Assembly: GCA_937880095.1 (NCBI GenBank)
Contig: CALFLK010000023.1
Location: forward strand, 124,001-188,000
Direction of reading: 5' to 3'
From: an uncultured Faecalibacterium sp.
Lineage (GTDB): Bacteria; Bacillota; Clostridia; Oscillospirales; Ruminococcaceae
DNA length: 64,000 nucleotides
Part shown: in pieces, positions 1-8,651 of the stretch
Layout of the letters: each line of letters starts with the position of its first letter
How positions within the stretch are numbered: the stretch's first letter is position 1
Notes under the pieces: generated by a model
What the model saw: only the letters and a program-made list of their open reading frames with translations
What the model was told of the DNA's origin: nothing
Database searches by the model: none
Program-made: the position numbers and the translations under genes

Positions 1-2
1 TG

Positions 3-1229
3 GCAGATATGGCTGAAGCAGATGCTATTTTGGTAAACACCTGCGGCTTTATCGAGAGCGCAAAGACCGAAGCCATCGAAAATATTTTGACCGCCTGCTC
101 TTATAAAGAGGCAAACCCCAACCTGAAAGTTCTGGTTACGGGCTGCCTGGCAGAGCGCTATAAGAGCGACATCGTGAATGAAATTCCTGAAGTAGACGCT
201 GTGGTGGGCTGCGCTTCCAACCCGGCAATCTGCGCTGTGCTGGACCGTGTGTGCCATGGTGAGCAGGTAGAAGCATATGGTCCCAAGAAAGAATTCCCCA
301 TGGGCGGCAAGCGTGTGATCGGTACGCCGGCACATTATGCTTACCTGAAAATCGCAGAGGGTTGCAACAACCGCTGCCATTACTGCGCAATCCCCCTGAT
401 TCGCGGTCCGCTGCACAGTCGTGATATGGATGACTGCGTCGCAGAAGCACGCTGGCTGGCTGGCGAAGGTGTGCAGGAGCTGATTGTGGTTGCACAGGAC
501 CCCACCGCTTACGGTGAGGACTGGGGCAAGCCCGGCAGCATTTGTGAGTTGCTGGATAAGCTGAATGCAATCGAGGGCATCCGCTGGATTCGTATTCTGT
601 ACGCTTACCCGGAGCGCATCACCGACGACTTTATTGCTGCTATGAAGCGCAATGAAAAGGTTCTGCCGTATCTGGATCTGCCCATCCAGCACTGCAACGA
701 TACCATTTTGAAGAACATGAACCGCCGCAGCACCCACGACGAGCTGGTTCAGGTCATCAACAAGCTGCGCGCTGAGATTCCCGGCATTACCCTGCGCACC
801 ACGCTGATTGCAGGTTTCCCCGGTGAGACGGACGAACAGTTTGAAGAGCTGTGCAATTTCGTGAAGGAAATACAGTTCGAGCGTCTGGGCTGCTTTGCTT
901 ACTCCGCAGAGGAAAATACCGTGGCTGCCCGCATGGAAAATCAGGTCGATGAAGAAGTAAAGCAGAAGCGTGCTGACATCGTCATGGATGTGCAGGTTGG
1001 CATTATGGCTGCAAAGCAGGCTGCCCGCGTGGGTCAGACGCTGGAGTGCATCTGCGACGGCATCGACGAAGAAAGTGGTCTGTACCTGCTGCGTACCAAG
1101 GCAGACTCTCCCGAAATCGACGGCAACGTATGCGTTAACAGCGAGGAACCGCTGTACCCGGGTACCTTCTATCAGGTACATATCACGGACAGCGATTTGT
1201 ATGACCTGTACGGCGAAGTTGTAAAATAA
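3..1229 (+). CDS. rimO: RimO, ribosomal protein S12 methylthiotransferase (5' end cut off)
   Basis: Radical-SAM enzyme that adds a methylthio group to an aspartate of ribosomal protein S12. The reading frame is open to the window edge, so the true start and the first conserved Cys lie outside. Visible parts are the rest of the N-terminal cluster domain (NTCGF and TGCLAERY cysteines), the radical-SAM motif CNNRCHYC that binds a [4Fe-4S] cluster, and a C-terminal TRAM-like RNA-binding domain ending in DLYGEVV. About 409 codons are present against a usual length near 440. MiaB is the main alternative, but the sequence between the Cys motifs and the context before pgsA favour RimO. Confidence 0.93.
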   Translation, partial: ADMAEADAILVNTCGFIESAKTEAIENILTACSYKEANPNLKVLVTGCLAERYKSDIVNEIPEVDAVVGCASNPAICAVLDRVCHGEQVEAYGPKKEFPMGGKRVIGTPAHYAYLKIAEGCNNRCHYCAIPLIRGPLHSRDMDDCVAEARWLAGEGVQELIVVAQDPTAYGEDWGKPGSICELLDKLNAIEGIRWIRILYAYPERITDDFIAAMKRNEKVLPYLDLPIQHCNDTILKNMNRRSTHDELVQVINKLRAEIPGITLRTTLIAGFPGETDEQFEELCNFVKEIQFERLGCFAYSAEENTVAARMENQVDEEVKQKRADIVMDVQVGIMAAKQAARVGQTLECICDGIDEESGLYLLRTKADSPEIDGNVCVNSEEPLYPGTFYQVHITDSDLYDLYGEVVK

Positions 1230-1240
1230 ACGTTAACATT

Positions 1241-1281
1241 AGCCCACCTGTTTGGCTTTACTTGCCAACGGGTGGGCTTTC
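1241..1281 (+). terminator. Hairpin after rimO
   Basis: AGCCCACC pairs with GGTGGGCT around an inner TTGGC/GCCAA stem, followed by a short T-run broken by CG. The weak tail may allow read-through into pgsA. Confidence 0.6.
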
Positions 1282-1326
1282 GTGTATAGTTAGGAGTATG
1301 ATATATCCGAAACGGAGGAAAGCAAG

Positions 1327-1908
1327 ATGAATTTACCCAATAAACTTACGTTGGTTCGTATGCTGCTGGTGCCGGTGTTCATGGTATTCACGACGATGTC
1401 TCAGTTTGGCACAGCCAGCTTTAATCCTACACTCTATCTGGTGGCAGGTGTTGTATTTGCCGCTGCAAGCTTCACCGATTTTCTGGACGGCTATCTGGCA
1501 CGCAAGTGGAACATGGTCACCGATTTCGGCAAGTTTTCCGACCCGCTGGCAGATAAGCTGCTGACGACGGTCGCTTTCCTGTACATGATGCGTGACGGCG
1601 TGTGCAGCCCGATTGTTCTGGCTATTATTCTGGCACGCGAATTTTCTGTTTCCGGTCTGCGCATGGTTGCTGCCGGTGCAAAGGATGGCAAGGTCATTGC
1701 AGCTAATATGTGGGGCAAGGTCAAAACTGTTTTGCAGATGCTGACCATTATCTTCTATTACTTTGCAATGGGCTTTGCATCTACCGGCAACGAAGCACTA
1801 CTGAGTGGCATTACCCAGGGTCTGTGCTGGCTGGTTGCAATCGTGACCGCAGTATCTGGTATGAAGTATCTGTGGGATAACCGCAGCTTTATCCAGAACG
1901 CAAAGTAA
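1327..1908 (+). CDS. pgsA: CDP-diacylglycerol--glycerol-3-phosphate 3-phosphatidyltransferase
   Basis: Integral membrane enzyme that makes phosphatidylglycerol phosphate, the committed step to phosphatidylglycerol and cardiolipin. The 193-residue protein has the full CDP-alcohol phosphotransferase signature at about residues 52-74 (DGYLAR, then GKFSDPLADK), whose aspartates bind metal and CDP. Several hydrophobic segments follow. The ATG has a strong GGAGGAAAGC ribosome site. Length and motif are normal for the family. PgsA follows RimO in many Firmicutes. Confidence 0.95.
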   Translation: MNLPNKLTLVRMLLVPVFMVFTTMSQFGTASFNPTLYLVAGVVFAAASFTDFLDGYLARKWNMVTDFGKFSDPLADKLLTTVAFLYMMRDGVCSPIVLAIILAREFSVSGLRMVAAGAKDGKVIAANMWGKVKTVLQMLTIIFYYFAMGFASTGNEALLSGITQGLCWLVAIVTAVSGMKYLWDNRSFIQNAK

Positions 1909-1936
1909 ACCATACAGTTTTCAGAAAACTTTCAAC

Positions 1937-1979
1937 AAGAAAAGCGGCGCACAGTGCAAAACTGTGCGCCGCTTTTCTT
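1937..1979. terminator. Bidirectional terminator between pgsA and asnA
   Basis: A long stem (GCGGCGCACAGT with its complement) is flanked by A-rich and T-rich runs, so it can end transcription of both convergent genes. Confidence 0.9.
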
Positions 1980-1985
1980 ATTTTT

Positions 1986-2999
1986 TTACAGCAGGGGGAT
2001 TCCAGCTTCTGCGCAAATTCTGCGCGTGTCGGCATCCCAAATGCTTGCCTGAACTTCGCCGATGTGGCAGCTGCCCAAAAGCAGCATACACAGTCGGCTC
2101 TGACCAATACCGCCGCCGATAGCGCACGGCAATTCACCAGCCAGCAGAGCCTTGTGGAAAGGCAGACTGCGGCGGTCGTCATGGCCGGAAATGTGCAGCT
2201 GACGGTCCAGACTTTCCGGGTTGACACGAATGCCCATGCTGCTCAGCTCAAAGCTGCAGCCCAGCGTATCGTTCCAGAACAGAATATCGCCGTTCAGCTC
2301 CCAGTCGTCATAGTCCGGCGCACGGCTGTCGTGGGGTTTGCCGCTTTTCAGGTTTTGACCAATCTTCATCAGGAAGGTGGTAGAGTTGGCACGCACAAAT
2401 GCGTTTTCCCGCTCTTTGGGCGTTTTGTCCGGATACAGGTCCTCCAGCTGCTGGGTAGTAACAAAAGTTACATGCGGACTGTGCAGCGGCAAGCCCTCCA
2501 GCTGGGGGAATGTGGCGTGCAGGTTCATTTCAGTAGCGCACACAGCCGCAACAATGGCGCGCACCGTCTGTTTCAAATAGGCTTCGGTCCGGTCCTTTTC
2601 CGAGATGACCTTTTCCCAGTCCCACTGGTCCACATAAATAGAGTGCAGATTATCCAGTTCTTCTTCCCGGCGAATCGCGTTCATGTCGGTATACAAACCC
2701 TTGCCTTCATGGAATCCATATTCCTTCAATGCCTGACGCTTCCACTTTGCCAGACTCTGTACCACTTCTGCCTGTGTGCCGGTATCCCGCACATCAAAAG
2801 TGACTTTTCGCTCTACGCCGCTCAGGTCATCGTTCAGACCGGTTCCGGTTTCCAGAAACAGCGGTGCTGAAACACGGTGCAGGCTCAGGGTAGCGCAAAG
2901 CGTATCCGCAAACAGCCGCTTGATGGCACCAATGGCGCGCTGTGTATCGTACAGGTTCAGTTTTGGAGTATATCCTTCGGGGATATAAACCTTGCTCAT
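1986..2999 (-). CDS. asnA: Aspartate--ammonia ligase (AsnA-type asparagine synthetase)
   Basis: Makes asparagine from aspartate, ammonia and ATP; the fold is related to class II aminoacyl-tRNA synthetases. The 337-residue product is close to the usual 330. Recognisable blocks are the N-terminal LYDTQRAIGAIKRLFADTL, the LNDDLSGVERKVTFDV core, VYVDQWDWEKVI-like (IYVDQWDWEKVI) and the C-terminal GGGIGQSRLCMLLL. I place the start at MSKVYIPEG because GGGAGGAAG lies just upstream; a longer open frame (ten more codons) has no ribosome site. The gene stands alone and is convergent with pgsA. Confidence 0.96.
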   Translation of the reverse strand: MSKVYIPEGYTPKLNLYDTQRAIGAIKRLFADTLCATLSLHRVSAPLFLETGTGLNDDLSGVERKVTFDVRDTGTQAEVVQSLAKWKRQALKEYGFHEGKGLYTDMNAIRREEELDNLHSIYVDQWDWEKVISEKDRTEAYLKQTVRAIVAAVCATEMNLHATFPQLEGLPLHSPHVTFVTTQQLEDLYPDKTPKERENAFVRANSTTFLMKIGQNLKSGKPHDSRAPDYDDWELNGDILFWNDTLGCSFELSSMGIRVNPESLDRQLHISGHDDRRSLPFHKALLAGELPCAIGGGIGQSRLCMLLLGSCHIGEVQASIWDADTRRICAEAGIPLL

Positions 3000-3042
3000 A
3001 GAACTTCCTCCCTCAGGTGTTTTTTGCATATGCTACTTTGTC

Positions 3043-3071
3043 ATTATGGCATTTTACTTTGGAAAAGTAAA
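3043..3071 (-). promoter_or_regulatory. asnA promoter
   Basis: On the minus strand, TTTACT and CATAAT are separated by 17 bases and point at asnA. Confidence 0.6.
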
Positions 3072-3119
3072 GAAAAGCGGCTAAGTTTGCAGAAAATGCG
3101 GTGGCAGAGCGGCTCTGGC

Positions 3120-3149
3120 TTGACTTTGCCCCATGCGGCAAAGTATAAT
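3120..3149 (+). promoter_or_regulatory. cysS leader promoter with inverted repeat in the spacer
   Basis: TTGACT and a consensus TATAAT are 18 bases apart. The spacer holds an inverted repeat, ACTTTGCC (3123-3130) and GGCAAAGT (3137-3144), which could be a repressor site lying between the two promoter elements. Confidence 0.7.
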
Positions 3150-3156
3150 GAAACTG

Positions 3157-3396
3157 TAAATGCGTCTGGATCGGGTAAAGTACCCGTTTTACCATCCACA
3201 GAGAGGGCAGGTCCCCGGCTGAAAGCCTGCTTGGAATTGGAAAACGGCGAAGTGCGCCCGAAAGCACAAAGGGGGAAATGCAAGTATCCCTTTGCGGCAT
3301 GGTCCCGTTATCGACCGTTTCGAGTGAGAAAACCGGAGTGGAACCGCGAAATTTTATCGCCTCCGTCTGCCTGTAGAGGCGGGCGGGGCGTTTTTT
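3157..3396 (+). promoter_or_regulatory. T-box leader (Cys specifier) of cysS
   Basis: A tRNA-sensing attenuator that allows cysS expression when tRNA-Cys is uncharged. The T-box core TGGAACCGCG is at 3339-3348. An AGAGAGGG element at about 3201 begins stem I. The likely specifier is TGC (Cys) at 3279-3281, followed by AAGTA as in other T-boxes. The element ends in an intrinsic terminator (3358-3396) in which CGCCTCCGTCTGCC pairs with GGCGGGCGGGGCG before a T-run. The gene downstream encodes cysteinyl-tRNA synthetase, matching the specifier. This leader explains most of the 3000-3438 gene-free stretch. Confidence 0.92.
3358..3396 (+). terminator. T-box-controlled terminator ahead of cysS
   Basis: A GC-rich stem with a TTTTTTATTTT tail sits directly after the T-box sequence; it would be replaced by the antiterminator when uncharged tRNA binds. 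Confidence 0.88.
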
Positions 3397-3438
3397 ATTT
3401 TCGGTCTTTGGTGATCGTCGGAAAAAGGAGAATCTATT

Positions 3439-4836
3439 ATGCAGATCTTTAACACCCTGACCCGTAAAAAGGAAGAAATGATCCCGCAGGTACCGGGCGA
3501 GTACCGTATCTATGTGTGCGGTCCTACCGTTTATAACTACATCCATATCGGCAATGCACGTCCTTTGATTGTGTTCGATACCCTGCGCCGCTATCTGGAA
3601 TCCCTGGGCAACAAGGTTATCTATGTATCCAACATCACTGATATTGATGATAAGCTGATTGCCAAGGGCCGTGAAGAAGGCACTTCCATGAAGGAAGTTG
3701 CACAGCGCTTTGAGGCAGAATACCTGAAGGATGCGGACGGTCTGAACTGCAAAAAGCCCACAGTGCAGCCCCGTGCTACCGAGCATATCGACGAGATTTT
3801 GTCCATCGTGGCAGATCTAATTGAGAGTGGTCATGCATATGTTGCAAAGAACGGTGACGTATACTTCCGTGTCAAGAGCGATCCCAGTTACGGTAAGCTG
3901 AGCCACCTGAATCTGGAAGATCTGGAGAGCGGTAACCGTTCTCTGCGCAGCCAGATGGATGATGACCTGAAGGAAGATCCCGCAGACTTTGCAGTTTGGA
4001 AGGCTGCAAAGCCCGGTGAACCTGCATGGGAAAGCCCGTATGGCATGGGTCGTCCCGGCTGGCATATCGAGTGCAGCGCAATGAGCCGTACCCATCTGGG
4101 CAAAACCATCGACCTGCACTGCGGTGGTCAGGACTTGGTGTTCCCGCACCACGAAAATGAGATTGCACAGTCTGAGTGCGCAAACGGCTGCACCTTTGCC
4201 CGTTACTGGATGCACAACGGCTTTATCAATGTGGACAACCAGAAGATGTCTAAGAGCCTGCACAACTTCTTCACTGTGCGTGACGTGGCAAACCTGTACG
4301 GTTACGAGCCGATTCGCTACTTCATGCTGACGGCAGGCTATCGTATGCCCCTGAACTATACGGTAGAACTGATTGAGAGCTGCAAGAACAGCCTGGATCG
4401 TCTGTACACCTGCCGTGAGAATCTGGACTTTGCGCTGACTAAGACGGAGTTCGGCACGGACGAAACCCTGATCGAGAAGGCAGCACAGGCACGCACCAAG
4501 TTCCGTGCAGCAATGGATGACGATTTGAATACCCCCGATGCACTGGCATCCATTTTTGATCTGGTCAAGGAAATCAACACCCTGAGCCCGGTTGCCACCA
4601 AGGCAAGTCTGGAGACTGCGGGCGCAATGTTCGACGAGCTGACCGGTGTGCTGGGTCTGATGTACAACCGCAAGAAGGACGAAGTACCTGCAGAAGTGAC
4701 CGAGCTGGTGGAAAAGCGCGCAGCTGCCAAGAAAGCCAAAGATTGGGCAACGGCAGACGCAATTCGCGCACAGCTGACCGAACTGGGCTGGGCGGTTAAG
4801 GATACCGCACAGGGTCCCCAGCTGAGCAAGCTGTAA
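3439..4836 (+). CDS. cysS: Cysteinyl-tRNA synthetase
   Basis: Class I aminoacyl-tRNA synthetase that charges tRNA-Cys. The 465-residue protein has the HIGH-type motif YIHIGNARPL near residue 35, the zinc-binding residues around C27/C209/H234 (CGPTV, WHIECSAM, FPHHENE) and the KMSKS loop QKMSKSLHNF near residue 267. Length is typical. It follows the T-box leader, and its ATG has AAAGGAGAATC upstream. Normal housekeeping copy. Confidence 0.98.
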   Translation: MQIFNTLTRKKEEMIPQVPGEYRIYVCGPTVYNYIHIGNARPLIVFDTLRRYLESLGNKVIYVSNITDIDDKLIAKGREEGTSMKEVAQRFEAEYLKDADGLNCKKPTVQPRATEHIDEILSIVADLIESGHAYVAKNGDVYFRVKSDPSYGKLSHLNLEDLESGNRSLRSQMDDDLKEDPADFAVWKAAKPGEPAWESPYGMGRPGWHIECSAMSRTHLGKTIDLHCGGQDLVFPHHENEIAQSECANGCTFARYWMHNGFINVDNQKMSKSLHNFFTVRDVANLYGYEPIRYFMLTAGYRMPLNYTVELIESCKNSLDRLYTCRENLDFALTKTEFGTDETLIEKAAQARTKFRAAMDDDLNTPDALASIFDLVKEINTLSPVATKASLETAGAMFDELTGVLGLMYNRKKDEVPAEVTELVEKRAAAKKAKDWATADAIRAQLTELGWAVKDTAQGPQLSKL

Positions 4837-4860
4837 GCCGGAAACAAAACAAAAATTGTA

Positions 4861-4889
4861 AAAAGCCCTGCCCTGGCGGGGCTTTTTAT
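4861..4889 (+). terminator. Terminator after cysS
   Basis: AGCCCTG pairs with CGGGGCT and is followed by TTTTTATC. Confidence 0.8.
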
Positions 4890-4914
4890 CTGAAAGAGGG
4901 GAAGGAACGCGCTG

Positions 4915-7900
4915 ATGGATATCTCAAAAAAGGCAGAACAGACAGCACACAATAAATTGTGGCTGATGGTCGCTGTATCCTTTGTGGTGCAGATGGTTCT
5001 GGCGGGTGTGACCGAGAGCTACCCTTACGATGCAGGCTGTTTTGAAGCATGGTCGATGCGTGTGGCAAGCATGGGTCCGGGAGCTTTTTACAGCCCGGAT
5101 TATTTCTGCGATTATCCGCCGGGATATATTTTGATGCTGTGGCTGCCGGGTCAGCTGCTGCACCTTGTTCCGCCGGGGGCAGAAGCGCTGCGCCGTATGG
5201 TGATTGCGCTGTGGCCTTCGCTGGCAACTGCACTTTGCGGTCCTGTGATTTATCATTTTGCACGCAAACGCATCAACACGGATTGGGCGCTGCGTTGTGC
5301 CGCTGCTGCCATGTTCTGCCCGGCACTGCTGTTCAACAGCGGTGTATGGGGGCAAATTGACGGCGTATTTACGCTGATGATGCTGTGCTGCTTTGTCATG
5401 CTGGAAGAAAAATGCTGGCTGACAGGTGCGCTGTATTTCGGTTTGGCATTGGTCATCAAGCCGCAGGCGTTGCTGGCGGGCCCGGCACTTGCCATTTGCT
5501 TTTTGCTGCCCATTCTGTGCGGAAAAGATGCAAAAGAACGGCTGCAGGGTGTGAAAAACGGTGCGCTGGGTGCATTGGTTGCACTGGCACCTGCGGTTGG
5601 CTGTGGTGTGCTGTTCTGGGGCGTATCCGGTGTGGTACAGGGGCTGGCAGAAAAATACTTTACCACCACGACCAGTTATCCTTATGCGACCATCAATGCA
5701 GCAAACCTGATGGCAGTGCTGGGCGGTGAGTGGGTACCACAGGACCAGATGGTGCGATGGTTCAATATCCCGCTTATGAGCTGGCAGATCCTTGGTACGA
5801 TCCTTTTGGTGCTGGTGACGATTTGGACATTCGTCTGGGCATATCAGGCATATCGGCATGGTAAATTCAGCCCTGTGCTGACGGCGGCGGTATATGTGGT
5901 AGCGGTGTTTACCGTGAGCCACCGGATGCATGAGCGTTACCTGATTTTTGCTGCGGTACTGCTGGCAGCGGCAGCGGCTTGCTTTGGCAGTCGTAAGCTG
6001 CTAGGATTGAGCGGTGGTATTTCGCTGGTCAGTCTGTTCAATATGGCACTGGTATATTGTACCGTAGGTGGCGAGGATGAGTTTTTGTCCAACACCCTGA
6101 ACAGCCTGATGCTGCGCAGCATTGGTCTGGCTGAAGTCATTTTGTGCCTGATGCTGATGCGGCTTGCTTGGAATCTTTGCGCACCGGAAGCTCCGGTGGC
6201 AGCAAACAGCAGACAGATTCGCAGCGATGCGGCGCATAAAGCTGTGCGTCAGCCGTTAGGAGAAGCACCGCGCTGGACCAAAAAAGAAGCGCTGTCCCTA
6301 GTGGCTTTGACGGTCGTGACCGCTGTAGTCAGCTTTGTGTATCTGGGCGATTTGACCGCTCCGCAGACCTGTGTGGATGCAAATGGTGACAATGCGTTCC
6401 AGTATGTCATTGAAGTACCGGAACAGGCGCAGAGCGTTTGGGTGTATGCGGGTATTTCCAACCACAATAACGGCGAATTCACTTTGACAGACAGCTTTGG
6501 TGTGGAGCAGGTGAAAACCGAGCTGAACCATAGCAGCACTTTTAAGTGGAATCGTTTTGTACTGGACAATGCATCCGGTCCGTATACGGCTACCGTGAAA
6601 AACGGTCAGATTTTTGAGCTGTCGTTCCGGGATGCAGAGGGTCAGCCGATTGCGGTTACAGCCGAAGAAGGCTGTGCGCTGGTGGATGAGCAGACGCTGG
6701 TACCGAAAAAAATCAGTCAGCTGAACAGCTTCTACTTTGATGAAATCTACCATGCCCGTACCGGCTATGAACATCTGCACAAGATGAACGTTTACGAAAC
6801 GACTCATCCGCCCATGGGCAAGAACTTTATTGCAATGGGCATTGCACTGTTTGGTATGACCGGTTTTGGCTGGCGTTTCTTTGGCACGCTGTTTGGTGTG
6901 CTGATGGTTCCGGCACTGTATGACTTTGTACGACGCCTGACCCGGAAACCGCACTTTGCAGGTTTTGCTGCGGCACTGCTGGCACTGGACTTTATGCGGT
7001 TCTCGCAGAGCCGACTGGCTACCATCGACAGCTATGTAGTACTGTTTATCCTGCTGGGTGCAGATATGATGCTGTGGTATTGCCAGAGCGTTCTGAAAAA
7101 GGGCGTGGGCGGTTCGCTCTTGCCGATGGCGCTGGGCGGTATTGCCTTCGGCTTTGGCTGTGCATCCAAATGGACTGGTATCTATGCCGGTGCTGGTCTG
7201 GCAATTCTGTACTTCGGTGTACTGTGGCAGCGCGGTCGTGCATTGCTGGAGCAGCCGAACGGAAAAGAAAAGCTGAAACAGGAAGTCACTTTGGCCATTG
7301 CGGGCGGTGTGCTATTCTATGTAGTACTTCCGCTGGCAATCTATCTGCTGAGCTATCTGCCGTACGTTCTGCGTGACCCCGGTTTCGGTCTGAAAGAATG
7401 GTGGGGCGCACAGGAGAGTATGCTCTGGTATCATTCTCAGCTGGAAGCAACCCATCCGTTTGCATCGGAGTGGTATACTTGGCTTTTGGATGCACGCCCG
7501 GTGTGGTACTATGTGGGTTCGGATCTGCCGGATAACATGGCAGCCAGCATTGCAGGCTTTGTCAGTCCGGTTTTGATGGCGGTTGGCATGGTTGCATGGA
7601 TGCGTCTGGCATATCGTCAGCTGGTAGGTAAAGGCAGCCCGGAGGGCGGATTTGTCATTGTTGTGACGCTGTCGTCGCTGCTTCCGTGGGTGCTGGTCAG
7701 TCGCTGCACCTTCCTGTATCATTTCTTCCCTTGTGTACCCATGCTGGTGGCTGCGGCTGCGATGATGCTCTCCCAGTGGGAGGATGAAGGCGAACCGCAG
7801 AAGGCACGCCGCTGGGGTATTGGAATCCTGATTGCGGCTCTGGTACTGTTTATCTGGTTCTATCCGGTGCTTTCCGGTTTGCCGATTCCCAAATGGTGGG

Positions 7901-7947
7901 CAGCTTCGATGAAGTGGATGCCCAGCTGGGGATTCTACAGCCTGTAA
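4915..7947 (+). CDS. Double GT-C glycosyltransferase: Gpi18-like half fused to protein-mannosyltransferase (GT39) half
   Basis: Large polytopic membrane protein of 1010 residues. Residues about 15-430 look like one GT-C transferase (an acidic loop YPYDAGCFEAW, then DYPPGYILML, many membrane spans). Residues about 455-605 form a non-membrane domain rich in beta-like, polar sequence. Residues about 610-1010 match dolichyl-phosphate-mannose protein mannosyltransferases: YFDEIYHARTGYEH, THPPMGK, and ASKWTGIYAGAG. It probably transfers sugars from a polyprenyl-phosphate donor to an exported protein or lipid, but the acceptor is unknown. It is monocistronic, with terminators on both sides. Confidence 0.8.
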   Translation: MDISKKAEQTAHNKLWLMVAVSFVVQMVLAGVTESYPYDAGCFEAWSMRVASMGPGAFYSPDYFCDYPPGYILMLWLPGQLLHLVPPGAEALRRMVIALWPSLATALCGPVIYHFARKRINTDWALRCAAAAMFCPALLFNSGVWGQIDGVFTLMMLCCFVMLEEKCWLTGALYFGLALVIKPQALLAGPALAICFLLPILCGKDAKERLQGVKNGALGALVALAPAVGCGVLFWGVSGVVQGLAEKYFTTTTSYPYATINAANLMAVLGGEWVPQDQMVRWFNIPLMSWQILGTILLVLVTIWTFVWAYQAYRHGKFSPVLTAAVYVVAVFTVSHRMHERYLIFAAVLLAAAAACFGSRKLLGLSGGISLVSLFNMALVYCTVGGEDEFLSNTLNSLMLRSIGLAEVILCLMLMRLAWNLCAPEAPVAANSRQIRSDAAHKAVRQPLGEAPRWTKKEALSLVALTVVTAVVSFVYLGDLTAPQTCVDANGDNAFQYVIEVPEQAQSVWVYAGISNHNNGEFTLTDSFGVEQVKTELNHSSTFKWNRFVLDNASGPYTATVKNGQIFELSFRDAEGQPIAVTAEEGCALVDEQTLVPKKISQLNSFYFDEIYHARTGYEHLHKMNVYETTHPPMGKNFIAMGIALFGMTGFGWRFFGTLFGVLMVPALYDFVRRLTRKPHFAGFAAALLALDFMRFSQSRLATIDSYVVLFILLGADMMLWYCQSVLKKGVGGSLLPMALGGIAFGFGCASKWTGIYAGAGLAILYFGVLWQRGRALLEQPNGKEKLKQEVTLAIAGGVLFYVVLPLAIYLLSYLPYVLRDPGFGLKEWWGAQESMLWYHSQLEATHPFASEWYTWLLDARPVWYYVGSDLPDNMAASIAGFVSPVLMAVGMVAWMRLAYRQLVGKGSPEGGFVIVVTLSSLLPWVLVSRCTFLYHFFPCVPMLVAAAAMMLSQWEDEGEPQKARRWGIGILIAALVLFIWFYPVLSGLPIPKWWAASMKWMPSWGFYSL

Positions 7948-7957
7948 CGAAACAATA

Positions 7958-7992
7958 AAAATCCTGCGGTGACTTGCCGCAGGATTTTTTTA
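7958..7992 (+). terminator. Terminator after the GT-C gene
   Basis: AATCCTGCGG and CCGCAGGATT form a stem followed by a T7 run. Confidence 0.9.
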
Positions 7993-8055
7993 TTGGTATA
8001 GAATGATACATTTCAGCATAAAGATAAAGCGATGGCAGAAAAATAACAAAAGTGC

Positions 8056-8084
8056 TTGACAAAGTAAACAGTGAGCAGTAAAAT
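8056..8084 (+). promoter_or_regulatory. feo operon promoter
   Basis: TTGACA and TAAAAT are exactly 17 bases apart. The expected start of transcription, near 8091, lies directly before the first operator palindrome. Confidence 0.85.
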
Positions 8085-8094
8085 ATAGATGCTT

Positions 8095-8118
8095 AGAGGT
8101 TAGCACATGCTAACCTCT
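8095..8118. promoter_or_regulatory. Feo operator palindrome 1
   Basis: AGAGGTTAGCA and TGCTAACCTCT form a perfect 11+2+11 inverted repeat at the predicted transcription start. The GGTTAGC half-site resembles DtxR/IdeR-type metal-repressor boxes, so iron repression is the likely role (inference). Confidence 0.75.
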
Positions 8119-8134
8119 ATATTTCAGGCAAATG

Positions 8135-8150
8135 GTTAGCGTTCGCTAAC
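8135..8150. promoter_or_regulatory. Feo operator palindrome 2
   Basis: GTTAGCG-TT-CGCTAAC is a perfect 16-base palindrome sharing the GTTAGC core with site 1. Its centre is 36 bases downstream of that of site 1. Confidence 0.7.
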
Positions 8151-8175
8151 GGTAAGAGAGGGAGGGATAACGTTG

Positions 8176-8385
8176 ATGCCGATTTCGATGGCGAAAGCCG
8201 GTGACACCGTTACCATAAAGAAAATCACAGGAAGAGATGACGTTCGGCAGCATTTGGCTGAACTGGGATTTGTGGTGGAAAGTCAGGTTACAGTTGTCAG
8301 TGAAATCGCTGGCAATTTAATTCTTCAGGTGAAGGACAGCCGTGTTGCGCTGGATCGCAGCATGGCAAATCGCATCATGTTTTAA
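8176..8385 (+). CDS. feoA: FeoA-domain protein 1
   Basis: Small SH3-like cytosolic protein of ferrous iron uptake, thought to act on the FeoB channel. About 69 residues; family hallmarks are AKAGDTVTIKKI, the HLAELGF core and the final DRSMANRIMF. The start is ATG 8176 or TTG 8173, one codon earlier; the GGAGGG at 8161 suits either. First gene of an operon with a second FeoA, FeoB and a Cys-rich protein, preceded by two palindromic operators. Confidence 0.92.
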   Translation: MPISMAKAGDTVTIKKITGRDDVRQHLAELGFVVESQVTVVSEIAGNLILQVKDSRVALDRSMANRIMF

Positions 8386-8403
8386 GAGGGGAGGAATCGT
8401 GAG

Positions 8404-8625
8404 ATGAAAACATTGAAAGATGTTAAGGTCGGTGAAACGGCTGTTGTCACAAAGCTGAATGGTGCAGGTGCTGTGAAGCGTCGCATTATGGACATGGGTA
8501 TCACGAAGGGTACCGAAATTCTGGTTCGCAAGATCGCTCCGCTGGGCGACCCGATGGAACTGAATGTTCGTGGTTATGAGCTGTCTTTGCGTAAAGCGGA
8601 TGCAGAGATGATTGACGTAGAGTAA
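8404..8625 (+). CDS. feoA: FeoA-domain protein 2
   Basis: Second FeoA of the operon, 73 residues, only 18 bases after the first. It has the classical pattern VGETAVVTKLNGAGAVKRRIMDMGITKGTEI and ends LSLRKADAEMIDVE, closer to the common FeoA consensus than the first copy. Paired feoA genes before feoB are common in Clostridia; the two products may form a heteromer, but this is not shown by sequence. Confidence 0.94.
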   Translation: MKTLKDVKVGETAVVTKLNGAGAVKRRIMDMGITKGTEILVRKIAPLGDPMELNVRGYELSLRKADAEMIDVE

Positions 8626-8651
8626 AAACATTTACTCTATTTACCCATAGG

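Noticed and set aside
2064..2870. 268-codon plus-strand open frame opposite asnA
   Set aside because: Antisense to a complete asnA gene, no ribosome site or known domain.
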